DNA from: JBCDBY01 sp039182715
GTDB taxonomy: Bacteria > Planctomycetota > PLA2
Assembly: GCA_039182715.1 (NCBI GenBank)
Contig: JBCDBY010000176.1
Coordinates: forward strand, 1-9,550
DNA: 9,550 bases
Reading direction: 5' to 3'
Below, one piece after another: positions 1-5,911 of the stretch (position 1 is its first letter; each line of letters begins with the position of its first letter). Made by a program: the position numbers and the translations under genes. A model generated the notes under the pieces. The model did no database searches. It had not been told where the DNA came from and was given only the letters and a program-made list of their open reading frames with translations.

Positions 1-906
1 GACGAAACTACCGCGTGGAATGACGATCAAGACCTGCGGGGCCGATGAGTAGCACTCTGGACGGGCCGTGAAGCGCTCGTTATACCCGCCACCATGACGC
101 AGGTTCGGGAAGTTGTTGCCGGGGCCGTTGCCGCCATCGGTAAACCACTCACCCGGAATCTGGATGGGAATCGTCTGACCGGACGGCGTGTAGCTGACCT
201 GCACGGCGTTGGTCGTGACGGTGCTCGAAAGCGCCGTCTCCGAGAGGGTCACGCGGATCTCGGTGTCCGGCGAGACGTCCTGCTCGTTGTTGGACGGGCT
301 GGTCTTCACGATGCTGGGACCGAGCACGTCCTGGCCGACGCGGAAGGAGAAGAAGTACTCCTGTCCGAAGAGGCCGTCGCCGTCCGCACCGCGCACGCCC
401 TGCGACACGATGACCGAGTACTGACCCTCGGGCATCGGGTTATTCGCCGTGAAACCTTCCGGGCGAATGATGAGCGTGTTGTTCGGGCGGTCGCCGGTCT
501 GGGTCAGGAACGCGGTCGACTCGATGAGCACGTTGGCGCCCGGCGGGTTGACGCCGGGGACCGTGGGCGCATCGGGGTCGAACGGACCCTGCTCCAGGTC
601 GAAGAAGAAGAGACGCACATTGCGAGTGCCCTGCGGATCCGTCGGATCCGGGTTGATCACCGAGTTGGGATCGAGGGAGTTCGAGAAGACGATCGTAATC
701 GCCTCCGGTGTGACGAGGTCGTCGCGATCGAGCGCGTTGAACCCGCCATTGGAGTCCTCGAGATCCAGCTGGTCACCGTTGCCCGGGCTCGTGGAAATCA
801 CGGTGATATCACCGAGATCGTCGCTGGGATCGCCCGCGGCGCCGCCGCTGCAACCCACCAGGAGCCCAAACGAGAGCACCACGCCCAGAATGGTCAGGCG
901 CGTCAT
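1..906 (-). CDS. Ig-like (Big_5/SbsA-type) lipoprotein, N-terminal part
   Basis: The visible 302 residues form an exported lipoprotein; the gene runs off the left edge, so the C-terminus is unseen. Residues 1-18 are a short lipoprotein signal peptide with lipobox LVGC and acceptor Cys19. Ser20 follows rather than Asp, which in proteobacteria favours outer-membrane sorting. A Gly/Asp-rich linker leads to two Ig-like modules of the Big_5/SbsA type. The first (about 33-190) opens with VISTSPGNGDQL and contains ITIVFSNSLDP. The second (from about 197) opens with VKTSPSNNEQDVSPDTEIRV. Between these signatures the first module carries a long Asp/Pro/Asn-rich insertion (about 82-143). Such modules usually serve as structural, surface or adhesion domains, and no catalytic residues are seen. 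The ATG at 906 is supported by GGAGGG four bases upstream and by the signal peptide starting there. The exact role is unknown. Confidence 0.85.
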   Translation of the reverse strand, partial: MTRLTILGVVLSFGLLVGCSGGAAGDPSDDLGDITVISTSPGNGDQLDLEDSNGGFNALDRDDLVTPEAITIVFSNSLDPNSVINPDPTDPQGTRNVRLFFFDLEQGPFDPDAPTVPGVNPPGANVLIESTAFLTQTGDRPNNTLIIRPEGFTANNPMPEGQYSVIVSQGVRGADGDGLFGQEYFFSFRVGQDVLGPSIVKTSPSNNEQDVSPDTEIRVTLSETALSSTVTTNAVQVSYTPSGQTIPIQIPGEWFTDGGNGPGNNFPNLRHGGGYNERFTARPECYSSAPQVLIVIPRGSFV

Positions 907-910
907 GAAA

Positions 911-916
911 CCCTCC
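911..916 (-). promoter_or_regulatory. Ribosome binding site of the Ig-like lipoprotein
   Basis: Read on the minus strand this is GGAGGG, four bases before the ATG at 906-904. It is a strong Shine-Dalgarno match and fixes the start. The spacing is slightly short. Confidence 0.7.
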
Positions 917-1188
917 AGAGAATGCCGAAATACTGTTTGCTTACTTGTCCCGCGCGGCTCTTCAGCGCGCTGGGACTGCTTGCCCGGAACGAAGGCGCGC
1001 ACAGTACGAAATGCCCCTGCGCCTCGCAACCGGGTAACCACATTGACCGAATTCATCACGTTTTCGCGGGCCGGTGCCTCGGCCCAAAGGCACTGACCGC
1101 AAACGTAATGCCGTGGCGCCCGGGAAAATGGGGAGGACGGAAAACCGCCTTGCGCGCGGGTTTCCGCCTGGGGGGCCCCATCGCGGCT

Positions 1189-1219
1189 GGACCTCGTGCG
1201 ATCCTGCACGCGCAGGTCC
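1189..1219 (-). terminator. Possible hairpin terminator after the PilZ gene
   Basis: The inverted repeat has outer arms GGACCT/AGGTCC, inner arms GTGC/GCAC and a 6-base loop. It starts about 22 bases after the PilZ stop codon. The position suits a transcription end, but no U-tract follows, so it could be only a 3' stabilising hairpin or chance. Confidence 0.3.
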
Positions 1220-1241
1220 GCCGGGCCGCGAGCGGATTCGC

Positions 1242-1661
1242 TCAGGAGTTGGTGGTCGCGTCGAGGTCGCCGCTCGTTCCGTACTTCTTACGGAAATAGG
1301 CGGCCAATCGCTCCAGCTGCGAGCGGTCGTCGGCACTCATCCAGAGGAACTGGCAGCCCGCCACGTGTCCGGCATCGTCTGCCAAGGCGTCGCAGCGCAG
1401 CACGCGGGCGAGGGCAAGCACGGGCGCCGGCTCCGACTCCATGTGGATTTCGACGGCCAGATGCGACCCTTCCGGCACGACGTCGTCGGCGAGCAGGCCG
1501 AGGCCGCCGAGGCTGAGGTCGCGGCTGCGCCCCCACCGGCTCGCGTCGCACCCCTCGATATCGCGGTAGCGCACGCGCACCTCCTCGAGGAAGCGGACGT
1601 GACGGCGACGCTCGGCGGTATTCGCCGTCGTGCGGGGGGATTGCTGACCCTGCGGTTCCAT
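1242..1661 (-). CDS. Single-domain PilZ protein (probable c-di-GMP receptor)
   Basis: This 139-residue protein is essentially one PilZ domain. PilZ domains bind the second messenger cyclic di-GMP through an RxxxR motif and a (D/N)x(S/A)xxG motif. Both are intact: RRHVR at residues 19-23 and DLSLGG at 48-53, followed by the beta-barrel strands (HLAVEIHM, ALARVLRC, HVAGCQFL) and a C-terminal helix rich in Arg and Lys (about 111-127). The N-terminal 15 residues are polar and probably disordered. No effector domain is fused, so it probably acts by binding a partner, as many short cytosolic PilZ proteins do in motility, surface attachment or polysaccharide control. The ATG at 1661 puts the domain close to the start. 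The open frame continues far upstream through the tRNA and into the next gene, but that stretch is antisense shadow. A GGGAG lies about 10 bases upstream. The target is unknown. Confidence 0.88.
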   Translation of the reverse strand: MEPQGQQSPRTTANTAERRRHVRFLEEVRVRYRDIEGCDASRWGRSRDLSLGGLGLLADDVVPEGSHLAVEIHMESEPAPVLALARVLRCDALADDAGHVAGCQFLWMSADDRSQLERLAAYFRKKYGTSGDLDATTNS

Positions 1662-1704
1662 GTACCTGACTCTCCCGCGGAACGGTATCCCTGCGCGGGG
1701 AGCG

Positions 1705-1732
1705 GTCAAATGGCCCCGTGGCGCGGTATGGT
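1705..1732 (+). promoter_or_regulatory. Weak candidate promoter for tRNA-Leu
   Basis: GTCAAA (1705-1710) and TATGGT (1727-1732) are separated by 16 bases and would start transcription about 25 bases before the tRNA. Both boxes are poor sigma-70 matches. They are named because this is the best pair in the 103-base gap between the divergent PilZ start and the tRNA. Confidence 0.22.
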
Positions 1733-1764
1733 CCGACGTCCCATTCGAGAACAGAGCTCCCAAA

Positions 1765-1848
1765 GGGGGAGTGGCGGAATTGGCATACGCAGGGGATTTA
1801 AAATCCCCCGGCCGCGAGGCCTTGTGGGTTCGAGTCCCACCTCCCCTA
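1765..1848 (+). tRNA. tRNA-Leu, anticodon UAA
   Basis: A complete class II tRNA of 84 bases can be folded by hand. The acceptor stem 1765-1771 pairs with 1841-1847; its first pair is G-U and the rest are Watson-Crick. The D-stem GCG/CGC encloses an AATTGG-containing loop. The anticodon stem GGGGA/TCCCC holds loop TTTAAAA with anticodon TAA at 1799-1801. The long variable arm GGCC-GCGA-GGCC (1810-1821) is typical of leucine tRNAs. The T-arm is GTGGG/CCCAC around TTCGAGT. The discriminator base is A1848, as expected for leucine. CCA is not encoded, since CG follows. It should read UUA, and UUG by wobble, which are minor leucine codons in GC-rich genes. It lies alone between the divergent PilZ gene and the convergent ExbD-like gene. 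Confidence 0.97.
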
Positions 1849-1975
1849 CGCTGGACTCCCCATCGCTGCGCCGAAGGGCGTCGAAGCATCCCCGTTCCCA
1901 GCTCCCCGTCCTCAGCTCCCCGTTCCCAGGGACGAACCCTCCGCGCCACCGTGGCGAACGAGGACCTCGGACCCG
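1849..1975. other. Convergent gap between tRNA-Leu and the ExbD-like gene
   Basis: These 127 non-coding bases hold the 14-bp tandem repeat and a minimal CGCCA-CCG-TGGCG stem at 1944-1956, near the end of the minus-strand operon. No T-run follows it in either direction, so no intrinsic terminator can be called for the tRNA or the operon. Confidence 0.5.
1892..1929. repeat. 14-bp tandem repeat, about 2.7 copies
   Basis: Three consecutive units are seen: CCGTTCCCAGCTCC (1892-1905), CCGTCCTCAGCTCC (1906-1919, two differences) and a partial CCGTTCCCAG (1920-1929). The phase can also be read as alternating heptamers. It sits in the gap between the tRNA 3' end and the stop codon of the convergent ExbD-like gene. 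The function is unknown; it may be a slipped-strand minisatellite or one copy of a genome-wide intergenic repeat. Confidence 0.7.
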
Positions 1976-3667
1976 CTACCGTGCCTCGAGGACCCGGTTC
2001 TGCGCCGGGTAGCGCTGGTGCAGCCTCGTGAAGTTCTCGCCGTCGAACGCGTAGCGCTCCGGGAAGAACGAGAACTGCCGGAAGCCCAGCGTCTGGAGCT
2101 GGCAGAGCGTCGCGATGGCGTAGCCCGCCGGGACTTTCTCGGTGATCCCGAGATCGAACCGCCGCGAGCCGACCGACATCAGCGTGCGGAGAAACGACGG
2201 GTTCTTCGCATCGCCGCCGAGCCGGGTACGCAGCACCGAGAACATCACGGTCGCGCGGTCGCGATACCGCATGTTCACGTACGTGGGGTGCACAATCTTC
2301 TCGCGCGCGCCGGGGGGGCCCCATCCCGCCGGCGCGAGACGGGCCGCTTCCAGGCGCACGCGGTCGACCGGCGTGGCGTCCCCCGCGGTCGGACGCAGAA
2401 GAATCGGCAAGTACCCCTCGGCCTCGGGCGCGTTGCGCCGCAGATCGCGCTTGTGCGTGGCCTGGAAACGCCGCGCGGCGAGCGCCGAGTCGGCCTCGTC
2501 CGCCGTCTTGCGTACGCCGAACTCGACCTGCTTCCAGCCCGCGTCCTCGGCCACCTGGAGCAGCGAAACGACGTGGGCCCACGGCGCCCGCGCATCGACC
2601 CGTAGCAGCATGCGCGGCTTCGAGCCGCCCCGGTCCGCCAGCCACGAACGGAAGTTCCGCAGGCTGCGTTGCTTGCCGGCGACGCGCAGTTCGCCGTGGC
2701 GGTTCAGGTTCACCGCGAATCGCGAGGGCCCGAAGTTGCGCGACTCCGGCGTCGCGGTCGAGACCAGCGGCATCCGCACGTCCTCATCGATCCACTTGCC
2801 GTCGCCCCACGGCTTCTCCTGGTCGCTGCGCACGACCGCGACGTTCTCGCCGATCCAGCCGAGATCGCGCGGCATCGGCCCCTGATCCACCGGAAAGGGG
2901 AGAGTCGGCTGGCCGGAGCGCCGATTGAGCGTGCGGCGGAAGAGAACGACGGGGAAGACCCGGCGGTCGAACGCCTGCAGACCGTCGACGACGAGGCGGA
3001 ACGGGACGGTCGCCGCCGGCACGAGCGCGCCGCGGAATCGGATGTCGGGGCTGCGCTCCCGCACCTTGCGCACGAAGCTCTCGACCTCCGCACGTGCCTG
3101 CAGAGCTTCGCCCTTCGACTCCCGTCCGTGGCGGAAGTAGACTGTCCGGATCTGGTCCACGCTGCCGCCCCCGGCCCACGCGCGCGATCCGGAGATGCGC
3201 TGGTCGAGCGCGAGCTCGTAGCGGACGTACGACGCGCCCGGCTTCTCGCCGACCGGAAGACGGGCCGAGAGATAGCGTGTCTGCTTGCCGTCGGGACTGA
3301 CGACAAACCAGACGTTCGGGCACTGCGCTTCCCCGACGATCTGCAGCACGATCTGGACGTGCTGCCAAGGCACGTCGGGATCGACCCGCAGCAGGACCGG
3401 GACGCCCGACGGTTCGCCGGCGGCAGGCGGCTGCGCGCGATCGAAGCTGTCCCGCGCGTTGAGCAAGGCGCGATACGCGGTCCGGGGCGACACGCGCTGG
3501 TTGTTGGCGCCGGGCAGCAGCAGCGTGCCGTCGTCCGGCATGAGAATCTCGAAGGCCCCGCGGAGTTCGCTCTTGGCGAGCTGCTCGCCGCGCTCCGCGC
3601 GCGTCCAGCGCCACTCCTGCGCGGCCGACGGCAGCGCGAGCAGCAGAATGCACGCGAGGACCCTCAT
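1976..3667 (-). CDS. Secreted protein with four ExbD/TolR-like modules
   Basis: This 563-residue protein begins with a signal peptide: MR, hydrophobic core about 3-12, probable cleavage near LPSAA-Q at 13-17. It has no later membrane helix. Four segments resemble the periplasmic domain of ExbD/TolR, with a beta strand, a [D/A]xxxPxxxV turn, a helix and a final hydrophobic strand. Module 1 (about 31-123) has LLRVDPDVPWQHV at 92-104. Module 3 (about 318-386) has LLRVDARAPWAHV at 354-366. Module 2 (about 150-243; LVPAATVPFRLVV at 215-227) and module 4 (about 463-535; KVPAGYAIATLCQL at 511-524) are more diverged. ExbD normally has one such domain tethered by an N-terminal helix that works with ExbB in proton-driven energy transfer. 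This protein has neither the tether nor its essential Asp, so it is probably a soluble periplasmic or surface protein. Its ATG overlaps the stop of the upstream ligase gene (ATGA), which suggests translational coupling. The function is not recognised. Confidence 0.75.
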   Translation of the reverse strand: MRVLACILLLALPSAAQEWRWTRAERGEQLAKSELRGAFEILMPDDGTLLLPGANNQRVSPRTAYRALLNARDSFDRAQPPAAGEPSGVPVLLRVDPDVPWQHVQIVLQIVGEAQCPNVWFVVSPDGKQTRYLSARLPVGEKPGASYVRYELALDQRISGSRAWAGGGSVDQIRTVYFRHGRESKGEALQARAEVESFVRKVRERSPDIRFRGALVPAATVPFRLVVDGLQAFDRRVFPVVLFRRTLNRRSGQPTLPFPVDQGPMPRDLGWIGENVAVVRSDQEKPWGDGKWIDEDVRMPLVSTATPESRNFGPSRFAVNLNRHGELRVAGKQRSLRNFRSWLADRGGSKPRMLLRVDARAPWAHVVSLLQVAEDAGWKQVEFGVRKTADEADSALAARRFQATHKRDLRRNAPEAEGYLPILLRPTAGDATPVDRVRLEAARLAPAGWGPPGAREKIVHPTYVNMRYRDRATVMFSVLRTRLGGDAKNPSFLRTLMSVGSRRFDLGITEKVPAGYAIATLCQLQTLGFRQFSFFPERYAFDGENFTRLHQRYPAQNRVLEAR

Positions 3668-5070
3668 TGCTCCAGTGTACGCAGCGCGCGCCGCAACGGC
3701 TTGCCGACGTGGTTCTTCGGAATCGCGTCGACCCAGCGGAAGATGCGCGGCACCTCGTAGCGCGCCAACGCGGCGCGACAGTGCGCGTCCATCGCCTCGT
3801 CGGACTGCGCGTCGCCGACCAGGTAGGCCACGGGCAGGTCGCCGTCGCGCTCGTCGGGCCGCCCGACCACGACCGCTTCCGCAACCGCCGGGTGCGCGAG
3901 CAGGCAGTCCTCGATGACGTTGGGGCTGACGGAGTAGCCGCGAAACTTGAGCATGTCTTTCTTGCGATCGACGATCGTGAGGTAGCCGTCCGCGTCCATG
4001 CGACCGAGGTCGCCGGTCGGCAGCCACGCGTCGGCGCGCGCCGGCCGTCCCCAATAGCCGCGCGAGACCTGGGGACCGCGCAGGCAGACCTCGCCGACTT
4101 CGTCGGGCCCCAGCAGTCGCCCATCCTCGGCGACGATGCGGCAGTCGGTATCCGGCAGCGGCACGCCGACGGTCCCGGCGCGAAATCGCAGCGGCGGGTT
4201 GTTGTGCGACTCGGGCGACGCCTCCGTCAGCCCGTACCCCTGCTGCATCGGCGCGTGCGGGTAGCGCGCATCCCAACGCGCCTTGAGGTCGCCCTGCGTC
4301 AGCATCGCGCCCGCCTTGACGTGGCGCAGCGTCGGCACGGCGTGCGCGGCAACGTCGAGAAGCCGATGGAACATCGTCGCGCTGCCGTAGAGCACGGTGG
4401 CGCCGTGGCGCGCGATCGCGGCGAGTGTCTCCTGCGGATCGAATCGGCGCGCCAGCACGAGCGTGCCGCCGACGGCGAACGTGGAGTTGAGGCAGACGCA
4501 CATGCCCCAGGTGTGGCAGAGCGGCAGCACGGCGAGGTTGACCTCGCGGCCCGACCAGCCGAACCAGCGCGCGTTCTGCAAGGCGTTGGTCACGAGATTG
4601 CGGTGCGTCATGATCGCGCCCTTGCTCGTCCCGGTCGTGCCGCTGGTGTACTGCAGCACCGCGATGTCGTGCGGCGCGCGCGGCGGCGGCTCTCCGCAGC
4701 CGATTTCCGTGGCGGCATCGACGACGAGCACCGGATCGACGTCGTCACGCTGGTGGCGAAACGCCTCCTCCCCCAGTTCCGGCGACGCCGCGCTGACGAT
4801 CCCGCCGGCGCGCAGCGCGCCGTAGTACGCGACGACGAACGCGACCGAGTTCGGCAGGTGCAACAGCACGCGCGCACCCGGCACGACCCCTCGCGCCGCG
4901 AACCAGCCCGCGGCCTCGTCGATGCGCACCCGCAGCGTCGCGTAGGTCCAGGTCTCTTCCCCGTCGACGAGAGCGATCCGGTCCGAAGCCGTGACGAAGG
5001 CGTCCAACGGCTGATCGGGGTAGGACCCGCGCGCGGAGGACGGGTAGAAGGCTTCCCAGGGCCGAGGCAC
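3664..5070 (-). CDS. ANL-superfamily adenylating enzyme (acyl-CoA synthetase-like)
   Basis: This 468-residue AMP-forming ligase should activate a carboxylic acid as acyl-AMP and pass it to CoA or another thiol. The core motifs are present in order: the P-loop YTSGTTGTSKG (141-151), YGLTE (279-283), TGD (352-354) with GYLTIVDRKKD (362-372), the hinge LKFRGYSVSP (374-383), and the C-terminal catalytic lysine in NHVGKPLRR (Lys457). It is somewhat shorter than typical 500-550-residue fatty-acyl-CoA ligases, with a compact region before the P-loop. It has no carrier domain, so a stand-alone synthetase is more likely than an NRPS module. Substrate chain length cannot be read from the sequence. The GTG at 5070 is the only start near the 5' end of the frame, because an in-frame TAG lies at 5082-5080. 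No good Shine-Dalgarno precedes it, so it probably relies on coupling to the FHA gene, which ends 42 bases upstream. Confidence 0.9.
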   Translation of the reverse strand: MPRPWEAFYPSSARGSYPDQPLDAFVTASDRIALVDGEETWTYATLRVRIDEAAGWFAARGVVPGARVLLHLPNSVAFVVAYYGALRAGGIVSAASPELGEEAFRHQRDDVDPVLVVDAATEIGCGEPPPRAPHDIAVLQYTSGTTGTSKGAIMTHRNLVTNALQNARWFGWSGREVNLAVLPLCHTWGMCVCLNSTFAVGGTLVLARRFDPQETLAAIARHGATVLYGSATMFHRLLDVAAHAVPTLRHVKAGAMLTQGDLKARWDARYPHAPMQQGYGLTEASPESHNNPPLRFRAGTVGVPLPDTDCRIVAEDGRLLGPDEVGEVCLRGPQVSRGYWGRPARADAWLPTGDLGRMDADGYLTIVDRKKDMLKFRGYSVSPNVIEDCLLAHPAVAEAVVVGRPDERDGDLPVAYLVGDAQSDEAMDAHCRAALARYEVPRIFRWVDAIPKNHVGKPLRRALRTLEQ

Positions 5071-5112
5071 CCGAGCATGCTACGCGCGTCGAACGTCCGA
5101 CGTCGATCGGTC

Positions 5113-5778
5113 TTACGCGCTGACGTGTTCGATCACGCGCCCGAGCTCGAACAACAGGTGCGAACTCGGCAGATCGATGTTGCGCGCGCAGGCGCCGTTG
5201 GCGTCGACCAGCCAGAAGATGCCGGAGGTTTCGCGCGCCAGCTTGACGAGCGCTTCGAAGCCTTCGAGGCCGCCGTGTCGCGCCGAGAGCACCTCGCCGC
5301 CGCGCACGTCGACGCGCGCGGCCGCCGTCGGCATGGCAATGTGCATGGTCACGCTGCGGCGCGCCGTCACGAGCAGGCGCAGCGTCTCGAGCAGCCCCAG
5401 GGTGCCGAGCTCGCCGCCGTCGATGTCGCGCGGAATCGCCGTCTCGACGCTCGTCGTGCAGGTCTCCTCGAGGTCGCCCAGGACCGCCTCCTCATGCAGC
5501 TGCAGCAGGAAGATGCTGGCGCCGATGCGGAGCCGGCCGCCGTTGGGCACCACCGTCGGCCCGCCGATGGGCCGACCGTTGAGGTAGGTCCCGTTGCGGC
5601 TGTCCATGTCGTCGATACAGACCTGATCGGCGTCGCTCGCGACGCTAATGCTCGCGTGCTGGCGGGAGCAGGAGGCGTCGGGAATGACGATGTCGCAGTC
5701 CTTGCCGCGACCGAGCGTGTAGCTCTTCCCCTTGCGCAGGGGCACGCGGCTGCCGGCGACGTTGATCAGGTAGGCCAT
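5113..5778 (-). CDS. FHA domain plus PATAN (DUF4388) signalling protein
   Basis: This 221-residue cytosolic protein has an N-terminal FHA domain and a C-terminal PATAN/DUF4388 domain. The FHA domain (about 1-95) keeps the phosphothreonine-binding signature: LGRGKDCDIVI (22-32), SCSRQHA (36-42) and SRNGTYLNG (60-68). These domains read Ser/Thr-kinase phosphorylation. The PATAN part (about 120-215) starts with GELGTLGLLETLRLL, continues with VDVRGGEVLSARHG and EGFEALVKLARETSGIFWL, and ends with LPSSHLLFELGRV, the usual order for this family of signalling scaffolds. A linker (101-116) contains TTSVETAIP, which may be phosphorylated. The ATG at 5778 is supported by GGAG five bases upstream. It is the first gene of a probable operon with the ligase and the ExbD-like gene, divergent from the TetR gene. 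Its partners are unknown. Confidence 0.88.
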   Translation of the reverse strand: MAYLINVAGSRVPLRKGKSYTLGRGKDCDIVIPDASCSRQHASISVASDADQVCIDDMDSRNGTYLNGRPIGGPTVVPNGGRLRIGASIFLLQLHEEAVLGDLEETCTTSVETAIPRDIDGGELGTLGLLETLRLLVTARRSVTMHIAMPTAAARVDVRGGEVLSARHGGLEGFEALVKLARETSGIFWLVDANGACARNIDLPSSHLLFELGRVIEHVSA

Positions 5779-5782
5779 GAAA

Positions 5783-5794
5783 CTCCGCTCCTCA
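5783..5794 (-). promoter_or_regulatory. Ribosome binding site of the FHA-PATAN gene
   Basis: Read on the minus strand this stretch is GAGGAGCGGAGT. The GGAG nearest the ATG at 5778 is at optimal distance. It supports the chosen start and makes this gene the best-translated entry point of the minus-strand operon. Confidence 0.65.
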
Positions 5795-5795
5795 T

Positions 5796-5809
5796 CGGGA
5801 TTTCTCCCG
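5796..5809 (-). promoter_or_regulatory. Leader hairpin just upstream of the FHA ribosome site
   Basis: On the minus strand CGGGA-GAAA-TCCCG forms a perfect 5-bp stem with a GAAA (GNRA) tetraloop, ending a few bases before the Shine-Dalgarno. It could stabilise or modulate the leader mRNA if the transcript starts upstream of it. The short stem means chance is possible. Confidence 0.35.
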
Positions 5810-5828
5810 GTTCTTCGACTCTTTCATC

Positions 5829-5840
5829 GACGGTTCCGTC
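5829..5840. promoter_or_regulatory. Short inverted repeat GACGG-TT-CCGTC
   Basis: A perfect 5-bp inverted repeat with a 2-base centre lies about 50 bases before the FHA start. The 2-base loop makes it a poor RNA hairpin but a possible protein-binding site. Nothing else in the window identifies the binder. Confidence 0.25.
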
Positions 5841-5872
5841 CCCCGCTTGAGACGCCGAAGCCGAAAATTGTG

Positions 5873-5893
5873 TTTCTGACTAGTTGTCAGAAA
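5873..5893. promoter_or_regulatory. Probable TetR operator (21-bp palindrome)
   Basis: TTTCTGAC-TAGTT-GTCAGAAA is a perfect 8-bp inverted repeat with a 5-base spacer, lying 17 bases before the tetR-type ATG. Dimeric TetR-family repressors typically bind palindromes of this size next to their own gene. It covers the -35 box proposed at 5884-5889, so occupancy would block transcription of the repressor-pump operon. It also lies 95 bases from the divergent FHA gene and might affect it. Confidence 0.75.
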
Positions 5894-5911
5894 TTGACGG
5901 ACCGATAGTAT
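5884..5911 (+). promoter_or_regulatory. Candidate promoter of the efflux operon
   Basis: TTGTCA (5884-5889, five of six matches to the -35 consensus) and TAGTAT (5906-5911, four of six matches to the -10) are 16 bases apart. The -35 is inside the palindromic operator. The -10 overlaps the annotated ATG at 5910, so if this promoter is real, translation must begin further downstream. Confidence 0.4.

Larger units (their letters stand above)
907..1241. other. 335-base non-coding interval with three inverted repeats
   Basis: No credible gene lies here. The open frames that cross it have shadow-like composition and no ribosome binding site. It separates the PilZ gene (ends 1242) from the lipoprotein gene (starts 906), both on the minus strand, so it should hold the PilZ transcript end and the lipoprotein promoter. 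Three imperfect or short hairpins are visible. At 1189-1219, GGACCT pairs with AGGTCC and an inner GTGC with GCAC. At 1138-1166 there is a 9-bp stem with one mismatch. At 1074-1093, GTGCCT pairs with AGGCAC. None is followed by a T-run in the minus direction. No convincing -35/-10 pair could be picked for the lipoprotein. Confidence 0.5.

Noticed and set aside
94..1299. Plus-strand open frame of 401 codons at the left end
   Set aside because: It is antisense to a lipoprotein with a textbook signal peptide, lipobox and ribosome site, and has no recognisable domain.
1892..1929. CRISPR-like array
   Set aside because: The 14-bp units abut without spacers and there are fewer than three copies, so this is a tandem repeat. 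No cas gene is near.
1765..1975. Integration site of a mobile element at the tRNA 3' end
   Set aside because: No integrase, no transposase and no duplicated tRNA 3' segment were seen; the downstream genes look resident.
1662..2645. Upstream extension of the PilZ open frame through the tRNA region
   Set aside because: The extension crosses the tRNA and overlaps the ExbD-like gene in another frame, and its composition is Arg/Gly/Ala-rich. The PilZ domain begins right after the ATG at 1661.
1976..5070. Single 841-codon minus-strand frame covering part of the ligase and the ExbD-like gene
   Set aside because: Its first part is an out-of-frame, Arg/Ala-rich reading of the ligase gene. The real ExbD-like protein starts at 3667 with a signal peptide, where the ligase stop overlaps.
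3667..5850. Plus-strand open frame of 727 codons opposite the ligase and FHA genes
   Set aside because: It is antisense to two genes with intact family motifs, has Arg/Ala-rich shadow composition, and runs across their intergenic gap.
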